DNA from: an uncultured Planctomycetota bacterium
Lineage (GTDB): Bacteria; Planctomycetota; Phycisphaerae; Sedimentisphaerales; UBA12454
Direction: 5' to 3'
Assembly (NCBI GenBank): GCA_903847315.1
Contig: CAINDG010000040.1
Location: 16,813 to 80,812, forward strand
DNA length: 64,000 bases
The translations under genes were made by a program, and so were the position numbers. The notes beneath the pieces are model-generated. The model did no database searches and was not told the origin of the DNA. It saw only the letters and a list, made by a program, of their open reading frames with translations. How positions within the stretch are numbered: position 1 is the first letter of the stretch; every line of letters starts with the position of its first letter. Shown here in pieces: positions 26,838-34,911 of this stretch.

Positions 26838-27157
26838 AATTTTGTCCCTTTTAATAGAATAAAGTTTAATATATGATTACCAATGTTAATATATTATTAA
26901 ATAATGTCAAGTAAAAAATAAATAAAATTAATATATTTTTCAATATTATTCATTTTTAGGCCTGTTTTACGAGAAAAAGACGGACTGTCAGGCTGGCAGG
27001 AAGGCGGCCTAAAACTGCAATTTTGCCAGAAACGAAAAATGCGACTGATACCGCTTATCTTCTTTTGAAATAACAAGTTATGACTAATAAAATAACGCTT
27101 TCAGGTAATGGCACATTATTTGCTTCTTTACAGTCCTCATATTAGGACAGACACTTT
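26838..27157. other. Divergent intergenic region, DUF2089 operon / receiver-groESL
   Basis: 320 bp, very AT-rich near 26870-26960. I looked for a CIRCE element (TTAGCACTC-N9-GAGTGCTAA) before groESL and found none. A small hairpin GTCCT/AGGAC (27133-27148) sits just before the receiver gene start. No small ORF with a ribosome-binding site was seen. Confidence 0.5.
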
Positions 27158-27556
27158 ATGGCCATAGACAATATAAAAGTACTTATTAACGGTTCAGACT
27201 GGGCCTGGCCGGATGCGGTCAGGCAGATATTCAAAGACCGTTCCGTTGAATTGCTGATGGTAAAACGGGCGGACGAAGCTTTGAATGTTCTGCAGCACAG
27301 ACGAATTCATACGGCCATTGTCGATATGGATTCCAAAATGTTCAGCGGACTTGGAATGATAAGAATTATCCGCGGCAGTTTTCCGCTGCTGCCCTGTATT
27401 CTTCTGGCTGAGGACGCGGAAGAAAAACTGCTTACCGCGGCATTGGAATTAGATGTGTTCAGCGTGATGAACAAGCCGGTGGATATCGCGTTGCTGCAGA
27501 ATCAGCTTCACAGGCTTTTTGTCAAAAGATATAACAGTAATTTGTTTAATAGTTGA
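27158..27556 (+). CDS. Stand-alone response-regulator receiver-like protein
   Basis: 132 aa. Receiver fold: beta1 IKVLINGSD, phosphoacceptor Asp D56 in AIVDMDSKMFSGLG, Thr/Ser region in CILLAEDA, and the conserved Lys in NKPVD. The usual acidic pair after beta1 is replaced by N-G-S, so Mg2+ binding and phosphorylation may be impaired. No output domain. Its stop is 13 bp before groES, so it is cotranscribed with the chaperonin genes, an unusual partner for them. It may act through protein contacts; there is no nearby kinase. Confidence 0.8.
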   Translation: MAIDNIKVLINGSDWAWPDAVRQIFKDRSVELLMVKRADEALNVLQHRRIHTAIVDMDSKMFSGLGMIRIIRGSFPLLPCILLAEDAEEKLLTAALELDVFSVMNKPVDIALLQNQLHRLFVKRYNSNLFNS

Positions 27557-27569
27557 AAGGAATTAGGAA

Positions 27570-27860
27570 ATGAAAATCAGACCATTGGCTGATAAGGTGC
27601 TTGTCGAACGCATCGAGGCCGAGAACAAAACTGCCGGCGGTATCGTTCTGCCGGATACGGCAAAGGAAAAACCGCAGCGAGGCAAAATAGTCAGCGTTGG
27701 CGAGGGGAAACTGCTTGAAGACGGCTCAAGAGGCCAGATGCAGGTTAAAAAAGGAGATGAGGTGCTCTTTACAAGCTATGCCGGTACGGAAGTAAAACTC
27801 GACGGCAAAGAGTACGTCATTATGGACGAAGCGGACATTATGGCAGTTATCGAAAAATAA
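27570..27860 (+). CDS. groS: Co-chaperonin GroES
   Basis: 96 aa. Forms the seven-subunit lid of the GroEL chamber. [27 protein letters not shown] contains the start and the mobile loop with its GGIVLP tip, and [21 protein letters not shown] is the conserved C-terminal half. A Shine-Dalgarno (GAAAGGAATTAGG) precedes the ATG. It is 28 bp before groEL. Confidence 0.97.
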   Translation: MKIRPLADKVLVERIEAENKTAGGIVLPDTAKEKPQRGKIVSVGEGKLLEDGSRGQMQVKKGDEVLFTSYAGTEVKLDGKEYVIMDEADIMAVIEK

Positions 27861-27888
27861 AAGGAATTGAAAAATAGGAGTTTATAAA

Positions 27889-29514
27889 ATGGCAGCAAAA
27901 AAAATTGCTTACAATACCGAGGCCCGCGAGGCAATCCGTCAGGGCATAAGGAAACTTGCCCAGGCGGTAAAAGTTACGCTGGGACCGTGCGGAAGAAATG
28001 TTATTCTTGAAAAATCGTATGGCTCGCCGACTGTTACAAAAGACGGTGTTTCAGTCGCCAAGGAAATCGAGCTGGAAGATTCTTATGAAAATATGGGCGC
28101 TCAAATGGTAAAGGAAGTCGCCAGCAAAACAAGCACCGTCGCAGGCGACGGCACAACGACAGCGACAATTCTCGCTGAAGCCATCTTTGAGGAAGGCCTT
28201 AAAAATATCACCGCTGGCGCAAACCCGATGCAGGTAAAACGCGGCATAGATATGGCCGTTGAAAAAATTGTCGATGAACTCAAAAAAATGAGTACAAAAA
28301 TAGAATCCGGCAAACAAATCGAACAGGTCTCTACCTGCTCGGCGAATCAGGATGCTGAAATCGGCAAAATAATGGCTCAGGCTATGGAAAAAGTTGGCAA
28401 AGACGGTGTTATAACCGTCGAGGAAGGCCAAAGTCTTGAAACCACAGTTGAATTAGTCGAAGGTATGCAGTTTGACAAAGGGTTCATCAGTCCGCATTTC
28501 ATCAATAAGTACGAAGATATGACCTGCGTACTTGAGAAACCTTATATCCTCATTCACGAAAAGAAAATCAGCTCCATCAAATCGCTTGTTCCGCTGCTCG
28601 AAAAAATCGCAAAGCAGGGTAAGCCTCTGCTTATTATCGCTGAAGATATCGAAGGCGAAGCGCTTGCGACGCTGGTTGTAAATAAACTCCGCGGCGTTCT
28701 GCAGTGCGCTGCGGTAAAGGCTCCGGGCTTCGGCGACAGACGCAAGGCGATGCTTGCCGATATCGGCGTTCTTACCGGCGGCGAACCGATTTTCGAAGAT
28801 CTCGGCATGGATATTGAAAAGGTTGACCTGTCTCAGCTTGGCCAGGCGAAACGTGTTACAATCGATAAGGATAACACCACGATTGTCGAAGGCGCAGGCA
28901 GCACAGAAGAAATCAAGGGACGTATCGAGCAAATTAAAAAAGAAATCGAATCCACGACGAGCGATTACGATATCGAAAAACTTCAGGAAAGACTTGCAAA
29001 ACTTTCCGGCGGCGTTGCGCAGGTCAATGTTGGCGGCGCGACGGAAGCGGAAGTAAAAGAGAAAAAGGCCCGCGTCGAAGACGCTTTGCATGCCTGCAGA
29101 GCGGCTATCGAAGAAGGCATTCTGCCGGGCGGCGGCGTCGCAATGCTGCGGACATTCAAGGCTCTCGATAAAATAAAAGCAAAAGACGATGAGAGAATCG
29201 GCGTCGATATCGTAAAAAGAGCAATCGTCGCGCCAATCAAACAAATTGCGACAAACGCAGGGCTTGACGGCTCAATCGTTGCTCAAAAGGTTATGGAAAG
29301 CGATGATGTAAACTTCGGCTATGATGCTTTGAGAAAAGAATACGGCAATATGATTGAGTTCGGCGTCATTGTTCCGACAAAGGTTGAGCGCATCGCATTG
29401 CAGAATGGCGCTTCGATAGCTTCACTGCTGCTGACAACCGATGCTATTGTGAGTGAGATTCCTGAAAAGAAGGAAGCTCCTCCGATGCCACCTCACGGCG
29501 GCGGAATGTACTAA
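27889..29514 (+). CDS. groL: Chaperonin GroEL
   Basis: 541 aa. ATP-dependent protein-folding chamber. Signature parts: [19 protein letters not shown] near the start, the ATP site [14 protein letters not shown], the apical-domain stretch [15 protein letters not shown], and the conserved second equatorial half [12 protein letters not shown]. The tail is shorter than the GGM repeats of E. coli but ends in HGGGMY. Intact. Two Cys-containing segments (TLGPCGRN and STCSANQD) are slightly unusual but in normal positions. Confidence 0.98.
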   Translation: MAAKKIAYNTEAREAIRQGIRKLAQAVKVTLGPCGRNVILEKSYGSPTVTKDGVSVAKEIELEDSYENMGAQMVKEVASKTSTVAGDGTTTATILAEAIFEEGLKNITAGANPMQVKRGIDMAVEKIVDELKKMSTKIESGKQIEQVSTCSANQDAEIGKIMAQAMEKVGKDGVITVEEGQSLETTVELVEGMQFDKGFISPHFINKYEDMTCVLEKPYILIHEKKISSIKSLVPLLEKIAKQGKPLLIIAEDIEGEALATLVVNKLRGVLQCAAVKAPGFGDRRKAMLADIGVLTGGEPIFEDLGMDIEKVDLSQLGQAKRVTIDKDNTTIVEGAGSTEEIKGRIEQIKKEIESTTSDYDIEKLQERLAKLSGGVAQVNVGGATEAEVKEKKARVEDALHACRAAIEEGILPGGGVAMLRTFKALDKIKAKDDERIGVDIVKRAIVAPIKQIATNAGLDGSIVAQKVMESDDVNFGYDALRKEYGNMIEFGVIVPTKVERIALQNGASIASLLLTTDAIVSEIPEKKEAPPMPPHGGGMY

Positions 29515-29518
29515 CAAA

Positions 29519-29600
29519 ACTTAAAATTTAAAAGTTAAAGTGTAAAACTTTGGAGTCCCGCACCTAAAAAAACATTAGGTGCGGGATGGTTATTTTTATG
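29519..29600 (+). repeat. Hairpin repeat, copy A (TGGAGTCC family)
   Basis: An A-rich lead (29519-29550) is followed by TGGAGT, then the 12-bp arms TCCCGCACCTAA (29556-29567) and TTAGGTGCGGGA (29575-29586), then TGGTTATTTTTATG. It begins 5 bp after the groEL stop. Lead and tail match copy B at 62537-62600 although the stem differs. It may end groESL transcription, but its 3' arm also supplies the GGATGG before the next gene. Confidence 0.7.
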
Positions 29601-29873
29601 TTGTTCAGATTTTATTCAAATTCGTTAAATCAGTTTTCAAAAGGTTATGCAAAAGGGCTTTTTGTCGTGGGACTTTTGCTGATTGGTTTTGGCACACTCG
29701 TTTGGGTTCTCAAGGAAGTCCTTGCCGTCCTTGCCGCTGCGATTTTTATCGTTGTCGGCTTTGTTTGCTGCTTTAACGCTGTCAGGATATTTATCAACAC
29801 AATGAAATCCAATAAAGACAACTCTAGTTCCGCCGGCAGAAGCGACAATGTCAGGGTACGTATCGAAGAGTAG
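29598..29873 (+). CDS. Small two-span membrane protein
   Basis: 91 aa from ATG 29598; an in-frame ATG at 29586 overlaps the hairpin arm and is less likely. Two adjacent hydrophobic segments (about 22-42 and 44-66) are followed by a charged tail with NSSSAGRSDNVRVRIEE. No family recognised. It sits 83 bp after groEL and may be translated from the same transcript, with its ribosome-binding site inside the hairpin repeat. Confidence 0.6.
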   Translation: MLFRFYSNSLNQFSKGYAKGLFVVGLLLIGFGTLVWVLKEVLAVLAAAIFIVVGFVCCFNAVRIFINTMKSNKDNSSSAGRSDNVRVRIEE

Positions 29874-29980
29874 ATAATCAACGGAATCCGTGTTGTTTTT
29901 TGTAAACATCTTTTAACATTTGTATTTCCCAATACCTTAGTACCTATAAAACCTGAGATTTTAATACTGTAAAAGGATTA

Positions 29981-30012
29981 TGTGTTGACAAAACACAACA
30001 TAGTGCTAAAGT
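29981..30012 (+). promoter_or_regulatory. Promoter for the candidate structured RNA
   Basis: -35 TTGACA (29985-29990, perfect consensus), 16-bp spacer, -10 TAAAGT (30007-30012). The -35 is inside a 6-bp inverted repeat TGTGTT (29981-29986) / AACACA (29992-29997). Confidence 0.55.
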
Positions 30013-30019
30013 TTATCAC

Positions 30020-30310
30020 AGTTTGATTGTTATTTAATCAGGCTTTTAGCGTGTTAACTTTTTTTGTAATCAAGTGTTGTGGATAGAAAACCATCAGCCT
30101 GTCTAATTAGAAAAGTTCTGGCACAGGCTTTGCTCGAAACAAGAATACTTTATAACTTTGCCGGGTGGGCTGATCGCTTCGATTCCCAGGAGGAGGAGAA
30201 GTCAAAAAGCCCGCCTGTAAACGCAACCAGGGCTAAAAATATACAAAAGAACCCTGTTAAAATATTGCGTTCTATGGAGCTGGCCAGGAGGAGGCAGCTC
30301 CATTCTTTTG
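30020..30310 (+). ncRNA. Candidate structured RNA with two loop-displayed CCAGGAGGAGG motifs
   Basis: Four successive hairpins can be read. HP1: AGCCTGT (30096-30102) with ACAGGCT (30123-30129). HP2: GGTGGGCT (30164-30171) with AGCCCGCC (30208-30215). HP3: CAGGG (30228-30232) with CCCTG (30252-30256). HP4: GGAGCTG (30276-30282) with CAGCTCC (30295-30301). The loops of HP2 and HP4 both contain CCAGGAGGAGG (30186-30196 and 30284-30294). An 80-codon GTG-start frame covers part of it, but lacks a ribosome-binding site and resembles no family. Ends are approximate. It is not 6S, RNase P, tmRNA or SRP RNA by motif. The GGA-rich loops suggest a sponge for a CsrA-type protein or pairing with the anti-Shine-Dalgarno; both are inference. 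Confidence 0.45.
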
Positions 30311-30364
30311 CGCTGAATTAGGGGGTAAACATAAATCGAAATCAATAATCTCTCTCGTTTTAAC

Positions 30365-30437
30365 TGGGCGATACTGGATTCGAACCAGTGACCCGCTGAT
30401 TAAGAATCAGCTGCTCTACCAACTGAGCTAATCGCCC
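30365..30437 (-). tRNA. tRNA-Lys(CTT)
   Basis: Minus strand: acceptor GGGCGAT pairs with ATCGCCC, discriminator A. D arm AGCTCAGTTGGTAGAGC, anticodon stem GCTGA/TCAGC with loop TTCTTAA (anticodon CTT), T arm ACTGG / CCAGT around TTCGAAT. 73 nt, no flaw seen. Confidence 0.96.
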
Positions 30438-30757
30438 TGCAAAAGGCGATACTTTATATTCATCAGTTAAATATTGCAAGAGGTATTAACAATAGCCTAT
30501 ACAAAACCCTCAAAAGACAGTCAAAAGTTAATGTTTTTGCGTTAAAACCATAGCCGACGCTGCTTGTCTTTTAATTTTAAAAAATATTTTTAAGAAAACA
30601 TCCTATAAAATCGCCAATCCAGTTTAAAAAATTCAAATTTTGAAGAATTTTAACAAGTTTGGTTATTTTAACTAAATATTCTATTTTATCTATTTTAACA
30701 ATGTCGATAAAATAGTAGTTGGTTGGACCAGTTATTTAAACAAAGGGAGTTGAAACA
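30438..30757 (+). other. AT-rich upstream region of the PilZ gene with 9-bp-phased repeats
   Basis: 320 bp without ORF. ATTTTAAC occurs at 30647, 30665 and 30692, with a variant ATTTTATC at 30683. The steps are 18, 18 and 9 bp, so the units sit in a 9-bp register. This could be an array of regulator sites. A Shine-Dalgarno (AAAGGGAG) lies just before the PilZ ATG. Confidence 0.5.
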
Positions 30758-31102
30758 ATGACACAAGCATTAGAAACAGTAGAGACAGCAGAATCATTGG
30801 TAGAAAATCGCAGGTTTTCCCGTACAGACCTTACTTGGCCGGTCAGCCTTTGGCTGCCAGAGGCAAACAGGTTCTTCAACGGCAAGACAATTAATGTGGC
30901 AAAAGGCGGCGCATTGCTTTCATTGCCTATGTCAGTGCCGGTAAAGCCCGGCCACGTTGTGGAAATCAATTTTCCGCGCACTATGAGTCTTGCACAAAAG
31001 AAAGGTCAGTTTGCCAGGATAAAAACCGGGAAAGTTCTGCGGGTAGAGCGCGATTCCATTACGACTGACGCTACAATCGGCGTGGCCATTCAGTTTGCCT
31101 AA
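30758..31102 (+). CDS. PilZ-domain protein
   Basis: 114 aa, a single domain. NRRFSRTDL provides the arginine-rich c-di-GMP-binding start and INVAKGGALLSL matches the second motif (D/N-x-S-x-x-G, here N-x-A-x-x-G). GHVVEINF and the remaining strands complete the beta barrel. The Ala in place of Ser may lower c-di-GMP affinity. Proteins of this kind link c-di-GMP to motility or surface functions; a pilus cluster lies 10 kb downstream, but direct linkage is inference. The gene is alone, with a possible operator array upstream. Confidence 0.85.
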   Translation: MTQALETVETAESLVENRRFSRTDLTWPVSLWLPEANRFFNGKTINVAKGGALLSLPMSVPVKPGHVVEINFPRTMSLAQKKGQFARIKTGKVLRVERDSITTDATIGVAIQFA

Positions 31103-31221
31103 AGCAGGGCGATACAATTTTGGCTGATTTTACATCGATGTTGCTGTCTTGCGGTTGGCAGATACGATTGGCTGCGATTTTGCGTAGTTTATCCCCCTTA
31201 TTTTTTTGGGCAAGAATTTGC

Positions 31222-31250
31222 TTTACATAGATACCCCCTGTGTCTATAAT
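31222..31250 (+). promoter_or_regulatory. Sigma70-like promoter for rplU
   Basis: -35 TTTACA (31222-31227), 17-bp spacer, -10 TATAAT (31245-31250, perfect). Transcription would start about 170 nt before the rplU ATG. Confidence 0.75.
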
Positions 31251-31270
31251 ACGCCCCTTAATTTTTTCTC

Positions 31271-31383
31271 GTCATTTTGAGCGGAGTCCTGCGAAGCAGG
31301 ACGGAGTCGAAAAATCTATTTTAAAAAGATTTCTCCACTCAATTCGTCCCGAATTTTTCGGGACTCATTTCGGTCGAAATGAC
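31271..31383 (+). repeat. Dispersed palindromic element with imperfect terminal inverted repeats
   Basis: The ends read GTCATTTTGAGC and (reverse complement) GTCATTTCGACC, 10 of 12 identical. Inside are three hairpins: GTCCTGC/GCAGGAC (31286-31302), AAATCT/AGATTT, and GTCCCGAA/TTCGGGAC (31346-31364). It codes for nothing and looks like a REP/MITE-type repeat. Part of its sequence (GAGCGGAGTC) recurs at 57088-57111. Confidence 0.75.
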
Positions 31384-31426
31384 TTTCTGCAAGGCAAAAA
31401 GTCAGTTAAGTACTGGAGATAAAACG

Positions 31427-31759
31427 ATGTACGCGATAATTGAACAGGGCGGTAAGCAATATAAAGTTAAGCAGGGCGATCGTATTCAAATCGAACTCGC
31501 CGATGTTGCCCCTGATGCAAAGACAATAGAAATCAGCAAAGTTCTGCTCGTAGGCGAAGGCAAAGACATAACAGTGGGCTCCCCCTATATCGAAGGCGCA
31601 AAGGTTACAGGAAAGTTCACCGGCGAAACTTCTGCCGATTCGGTTGTAAAAGGCAAGAAGTTGTTTCCGACGCATTTCAGACGCCGTAAAGCCAGTAAGA
31701 AACGCATCGGCCATCGCCAGAAATATATGGAATTGACAATAGAGAAGATTAAAGCTTAA
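31427..31759 (+). CDS. rplU: 50S ribosomal protein L21
   Basis: 110 aa from ATG 31427, preceded by TGGAG. MYAIIEQGGKQYKV is the typical start, and FRRRKASKKRIGHRQ the RNA-binding C-terminal part. Extension to an upstream in-frame start would add residues encoded by the dispersed repeat and is rejected. In most bacteria rpmA (L27) follows directly; here the next gene is a convergent U32 protein overlapping rplU by 4 bp. Confidence 0.96.
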   Translation: MYAIIEQGGKQYKVKQGDRIQIELADVAPDAKTIEISKVLLVGEGKDITVGSPYIEGAKVTGKFTGETSADSVVKGKKLFPTHFRRRKASKKRIGHRQKYMELTIEKIKA

Positions 31760-33588
31760 TCTTCCTCGTGTCCTAAAGATATTTCCATTCCACACTGACC
31801 GCAGAGAAACCGGACTTGATATTCCATGCCGTCCTCATCCTGCAAAATCAACGGCTCAGCAGATTTTTTTTCGCCATAATGTTGGCAGAGATTGAGTTCT
31901 TTCCTCAGACAATATTTTGTCCTCATAACAATTTCGCCCGTCATATTCAGGCCTGACTCCGCTGCGGGTTCGATAGTCTCGACGCCGTGCCGATGGTAAA
32001 AATCCTCAGCCTTTTTATTTAATACATTGCCGGTAAAAGTTAAATGCTTCTGAGGCCAGGGAACATTGTTCTTCGAGATTTTAACAGTTTGGCGAGGGCG
32101 ATTAACCTCTCGCACCTGCAATAATTGCTCAACAAGCTGACGCCGAGCATCGTTTAATTGAGAGGCAGGTACAAAATACATATCCTGCGTATCAATTTTC
32201 AAATCTATACACTGAAAAATAGTATTTCCAAGTCGGCCAAGCTGTTTTTTAAAAGTTTCTGTAGCAGCATCTTTTTTCAACGCTGGTTTTTTGTCACTGA
32301 TTATCTCAACATCTGCTTTGTTTCCATCCTCATCTGTTCCGATTAAAGTCAATCCGCTTTGTATTTCCTGCACTATTATCGACAGGGCGATTTTTCGCTG
32401 GGCCGGATTGCCCGAAAGCTTACCTGCGAACTGGTGGTCGTAATTGCGATAAATCTTTTGGCCGACGTAAATCTCATTTATCTTTTGCGGATAGATTTTT
32501 TGTCCTTCGGCGCGGTTAGCCGTTGTTCCGGACAAATTCTGCTGCCAGTCGAAAAAGCAAATCCCATCGCCATTATGCAGTTCTTCTTTGCTGTCGATGA
32601 TGAAAAAGGTTCTTTCCGCTTTTTTCACAACGCCTATAAGTTCACCGACAGATTTCGGGGTATCAATTGAGCCGATTTTGGATATTAGTCCTGCGATGCC
32701 GTAATCGGTAAAGCCGCGATTAAAAGTTTTATCGAGATTCGGCTCGAAATCGAACTGTACCGAGCCGGACGAGCTTTTCTGAAGTTTTTTCTTTGCCAGG
32801 ATTTTATCGAGCTCTCGGCGATAAAAGGCTGTGGTATTGGCGACATAAGGAATATCTTTCAGTCGGCCTTCGATTTTGAACGCACTGACGCCTGCATCAA
32901 TTAATTCTTCCAGATGCTGCGAAAGATTAAGGTCTTTAAGCGACAGCAGGTAGCGGTTATCGACGATGGTTTTGCCGGTTGCGTCCTTGAGGCTGTATAG
33001 TCTTCTGCACGGCTGGGCGCATTGTCCGCGATTTCCGCTTCGTCCGCCCAGCGCATAGCTCATATAGCACTGTCCGCTTGCACCGATACAAAGCGAACCG
33101 TGAATAAAACATTCAAGTTCGATAGATGTTCCGCCGCGGATTTGCCGAATCTGGTCGAGCGTTAATTCGCGGGCTAAAATCGCCCGGCTGAAACCGATAT
33201 CCTGCCGGAATTTTACTTTTTCGAGCGTGCTGTTATCCATCTGTGTGCTTGCAATCAGCGGAATTGGCGGCAGGTCAAGCTCGAGCAGACCGACGTCCTG
33301 TATAATCAGGCCGTCAATTCCTGCTTCGTATAGCTGATGAATCATTTTCTCGGCAATCGCCAGTTCGTCATCGAACAGCAGGGTATTGAGTGTTACATAA
33401 ACCTTCGCGTAATATTGGTGGGCGGAATCCGTAACCTGTTTAATATCCGCAATTGTGTTGCCGGCCGCCTGACGTGCGCCAAAACATTCAGCGCCGATGT
33501 AAACGGCGTCAGCGCCGCATTGAATCGCCGCGATTGCTGTCAATGCATCTTTTGCGGGAGCTAATAATTCGATTTTTCTGTTTGCCAT
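31756..33588 (-). CDS. Peptidase U32 family protein (RlhA/TrhP-like)
   Basis: 610 aa. N-terminal U32 domain: KIELLAPAKDALTAIAAIQCGADAVYIG, LNTLLFD, IQDVGLL, ELECFIHGSLC, and a Cys set CIGASGQCYMS / GNRGQCAQPCRR characteristic of U32 proteins. KIEGRLKDIPYVANTTAFYR closes that domain. The C-terminal half (about 330-610) resembles the long RlhA form and ends with CGQCGM. Known members hydroxylate tRNA uridine or 23S rRNA cytidine using prephenate-linked chemistry; which substrate applies here is not visible. It is 28 bp downstream of the Met8-like gene, likely one operon. Confidence 0.88.
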   Translation of the reverse strand: MANRKIELLAPAKDALTAIAAIQCGADAVYIGAECFGARQAAGNTIADIKQVTDSAHQYYAKVYVTLNTLLFDDELAIAEKMIHQLYEAGIDGLIIQDVGLLELDLPPIPLIASTQMDNSTLEKVKFRQDIGFSRAILARELTLDQIRQIRGGTSIELECFIHGSLCIGASGQCYMSYALGGRSGNRGQCAQPCRRLYSLKDATGKTIVDNRYLLSLKDLNLSQHLEELIDAGVSAFKIEGRLKDIPYVANTTAFYRRELDKILAKKKLQKSSSGSVQFDFEPNLDKTFNRGFTDYGIAGLISKIGSIDTPKSVGELIGVVKKAERTFFIIDSKEELHNGDGICFFDWQQNLSGTTANRAEGQKIYPQKINEIYVGQKIYRNYDHQFAGKLSGNPAQRKIALSIIVQEIQSGLTLIGTDEDGNKADVEIISDKKPALKKDAATETFKKQLGRLGNTIFQCIDLKIDTQDMYFVPASQLNDARRQLVEQLLQVREVNRPRQTVKISKNNVPWPQKHLTFTGNVLNKKAEDFYHRHGVETIEPAAESGLNMTGEIVMRTKYCLRKELNLCQHYGEKKSAEPLILQDEDGMEYQVRFLCGQCGMEISLGHEED

Positions 33589-33616
33589 TTGAATTGTATC
33601 GGATTAGAACGCGAAT

Positions 33617-34273
33617 CTATTGTGTTATTGCCATATGAGACTTTATCATTTCTTCGGTATTATTTCGCCAGTCGGCAGGACCGTTAGCGGCGAAATATTC
33701 GAACGATGCTTCGCCGGCAAGTTCGCCCAAAAGCGCCTTGCGCCGGGCTGAATTCGGCATCGTTTCTATGATATATTTTCGAATAGCTTCAAGTTCAGTT
33801 AGAAACTGGCCGTGCTTTTCCGTAAAAATATCTTCGAGTTTTTTTCTTATGTGACCGGCGTAAGCGGGATAATCACCTTCGGTGCAGACGGCTATCTGCA
33901 GGTCGCCTCGTCTAACGACGGCAGGCACGAAGAAATTGCAAAGTTCCGGGTCGTCGGCAATATTGCAGAGTATCTCGAGCTGCTGGCAATCGTTGTAAAT
34001 CTGTTCATTTGTTTTTCTGCTGTTGGTTGCCGCAAAGACGATTGACGCACCGACAAGATAATCTTTCGAGTATTTTGCTTCTACAAATTCCGTATTCGAA
34101 TGTTTACATCTGGTTTCCAGAATCTCGTCGATTTGTTCGGCCACGACAACCACGCGGGCCTGGGCTTCAAGAAGCCCCAATATCTTTCTTGCGGCGACAG
34201 AACCGCCGCCGATAACCACCGCGCGCTTTGCTTCCAGGTTTAAAAAAATGGGATATTTCATAGTAATGTCCAT
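33617..34273 (-). CDS. Precorrin-2 dehydrogenase/sirohydrochlorin ferrochelatase (Met8/CysG-N type)
   Basis: 218 aa. YPIFLNLEAKRAVVIGGG then VAARKI is the NAD-binding start of the siroheme synthase N-terminal domain. ADDPELCNFFVPAVVRRGDLQIAVCTEG contains the conserved catalytic region, and AYAGHIRKKLE starts the dimerisation part. There is no methyltransferase (CobA) fusion, so this is the stand-alone form that turns precorrin-2 into siroheme. Divergent from the fumarase-like gene. Confidence 0.9.
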   Translation of the reverse strand: MDITMKYPIFLNLEAKRAVVIGGGSVAARKILGLLEAQARVVVVAEQIDEILETRCKHSNTEFVEAKYSKDYLVGASIVFAATNSRKTNEQIYNDCQQLEILCNIADDPELCNFFVPAVVRRGDLQIAVCTEGDYPAYAGHIRKKLEDIFTEKHGQFLTELEAIRKYIIETMPNSARRKALLGELAGEASFEYFAANGPADWRNNTEEMIKSHMAITQ

Positions 34274-34374
34274 AATAGCATCTTTTCAGCCTTATAGCAA
34301 TGAATTATTTAACGTGCAAAAAATGGGTTTTTGTGTAAAATACGCCTATCAGGTCAATTTTGCTGTGGAATTTT

Positions 34375-34908
34375 ATGAAAAAAATAACAACACCATTAAC
34401 AAATGAAATTATACGCTCCTTAAAAGCCGGCGATGAAGTGGCCATAAGCGGCGTCCTTTACACCGCCCGCGATGCGGCGCATAAGCGGCTTTGTGAGCTT
34501 ATCGAGCAGAAAAAGGAACTTCCGATACCACTGGAAGGTTCTGTAATTTATTTTGTCGGTCCTACGCCTGCGCCGCCGGGAAGAGTAATTGGTTCTGCCG
34601 GCCCGACAACATCGGCAAGGATGGACAAGTTCAGTCCGATTCTTGTCGCGGCAGGACTGAAGGGTATGATTGGTAAAGGTTATCGCTGCGATGCCGTAAA
34701 AGATGCGTTGAAAAAATATTGTGCGGTTCATTTTGCCGCGCTCGGCGGGGCAGGGGCGCTTTTGAGTCAGTATATAATTTCCGCGGAAATTGTCGCTTAC
34801 GAAGATTTAGGTACCGAGGCGATAAGGAAACTTGAAGTTAAGGATTTTCCTGCGATTGTGGCGTATGATTCTTTCGGCAACAGCGTTTTTAAAAAGGTTA
34901 GTGAATAA
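34375..34908 (+). CDS. Fumarase/L(+)-tartrate dehydratase beta-type subunit
   Basis: 177 aa from ATG 34375. TPLTNEIIRSLKAGDEVAISG, IYFVGPTPAPPGRVIGSAGPTTSARMD, MIGKGY and the C-terminal DFPAIVAYDSFGNSVF match the class I fumarase C-terminal (beta) domain in order. Class I enzymes need an alpha subunit carrying the 4Fe-4S cluster; it is not adjacent on either side. The next gene's hairpin arm begins 4 bp after the stop. Confidence 0.9.
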   Translation: MKKITTPLTNEIIRSLKAGDEVAISGVLYTARDAAHKRLCELIEQKKELPIPLEGSVIYFVGPTPAPPGRVIGSAGPTTSARMDKFSPILVAAGLKGMIGKGYRCDAVKDALKKYCAVHFAALGGAGALLSQYIISAEIVAYEDLGTEAIRKLEVKDFPAIVAYDSFGNSVFKKVSE

Positions 34909-34911
34909 TGA

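Larger units (their letters stand above)
31103..31426 (+). other. rplU upstream region
   Basis: 324 bp without a protein gene. It contains the promoter at 31222-31250 and the triple-hairpin dispersed repeat at 31271-31383, which would be transcribed as part of the rplU leader. The first 110 bp hold nothing recognisable. Confidence 0.6.

Noticed and set aside
26838-27157. CIRCE element before groESL
   Set aside because: Searched by eye for TTAGCACTC and GAGTGCTAA; neither arm is present.
28453-29244. 263-codon ORF antisense to groEL
   Set aside because: A shadow of groEL, which is unmistakable on the + strand.
30079-30321. 80-codon GTG-start ORF in the groEL-tRNA-Lys gap
   Set aside because: No Shine-Dalgarno and no family. 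The region is better explained by stacked hairpins; kept as a candidate RNA.
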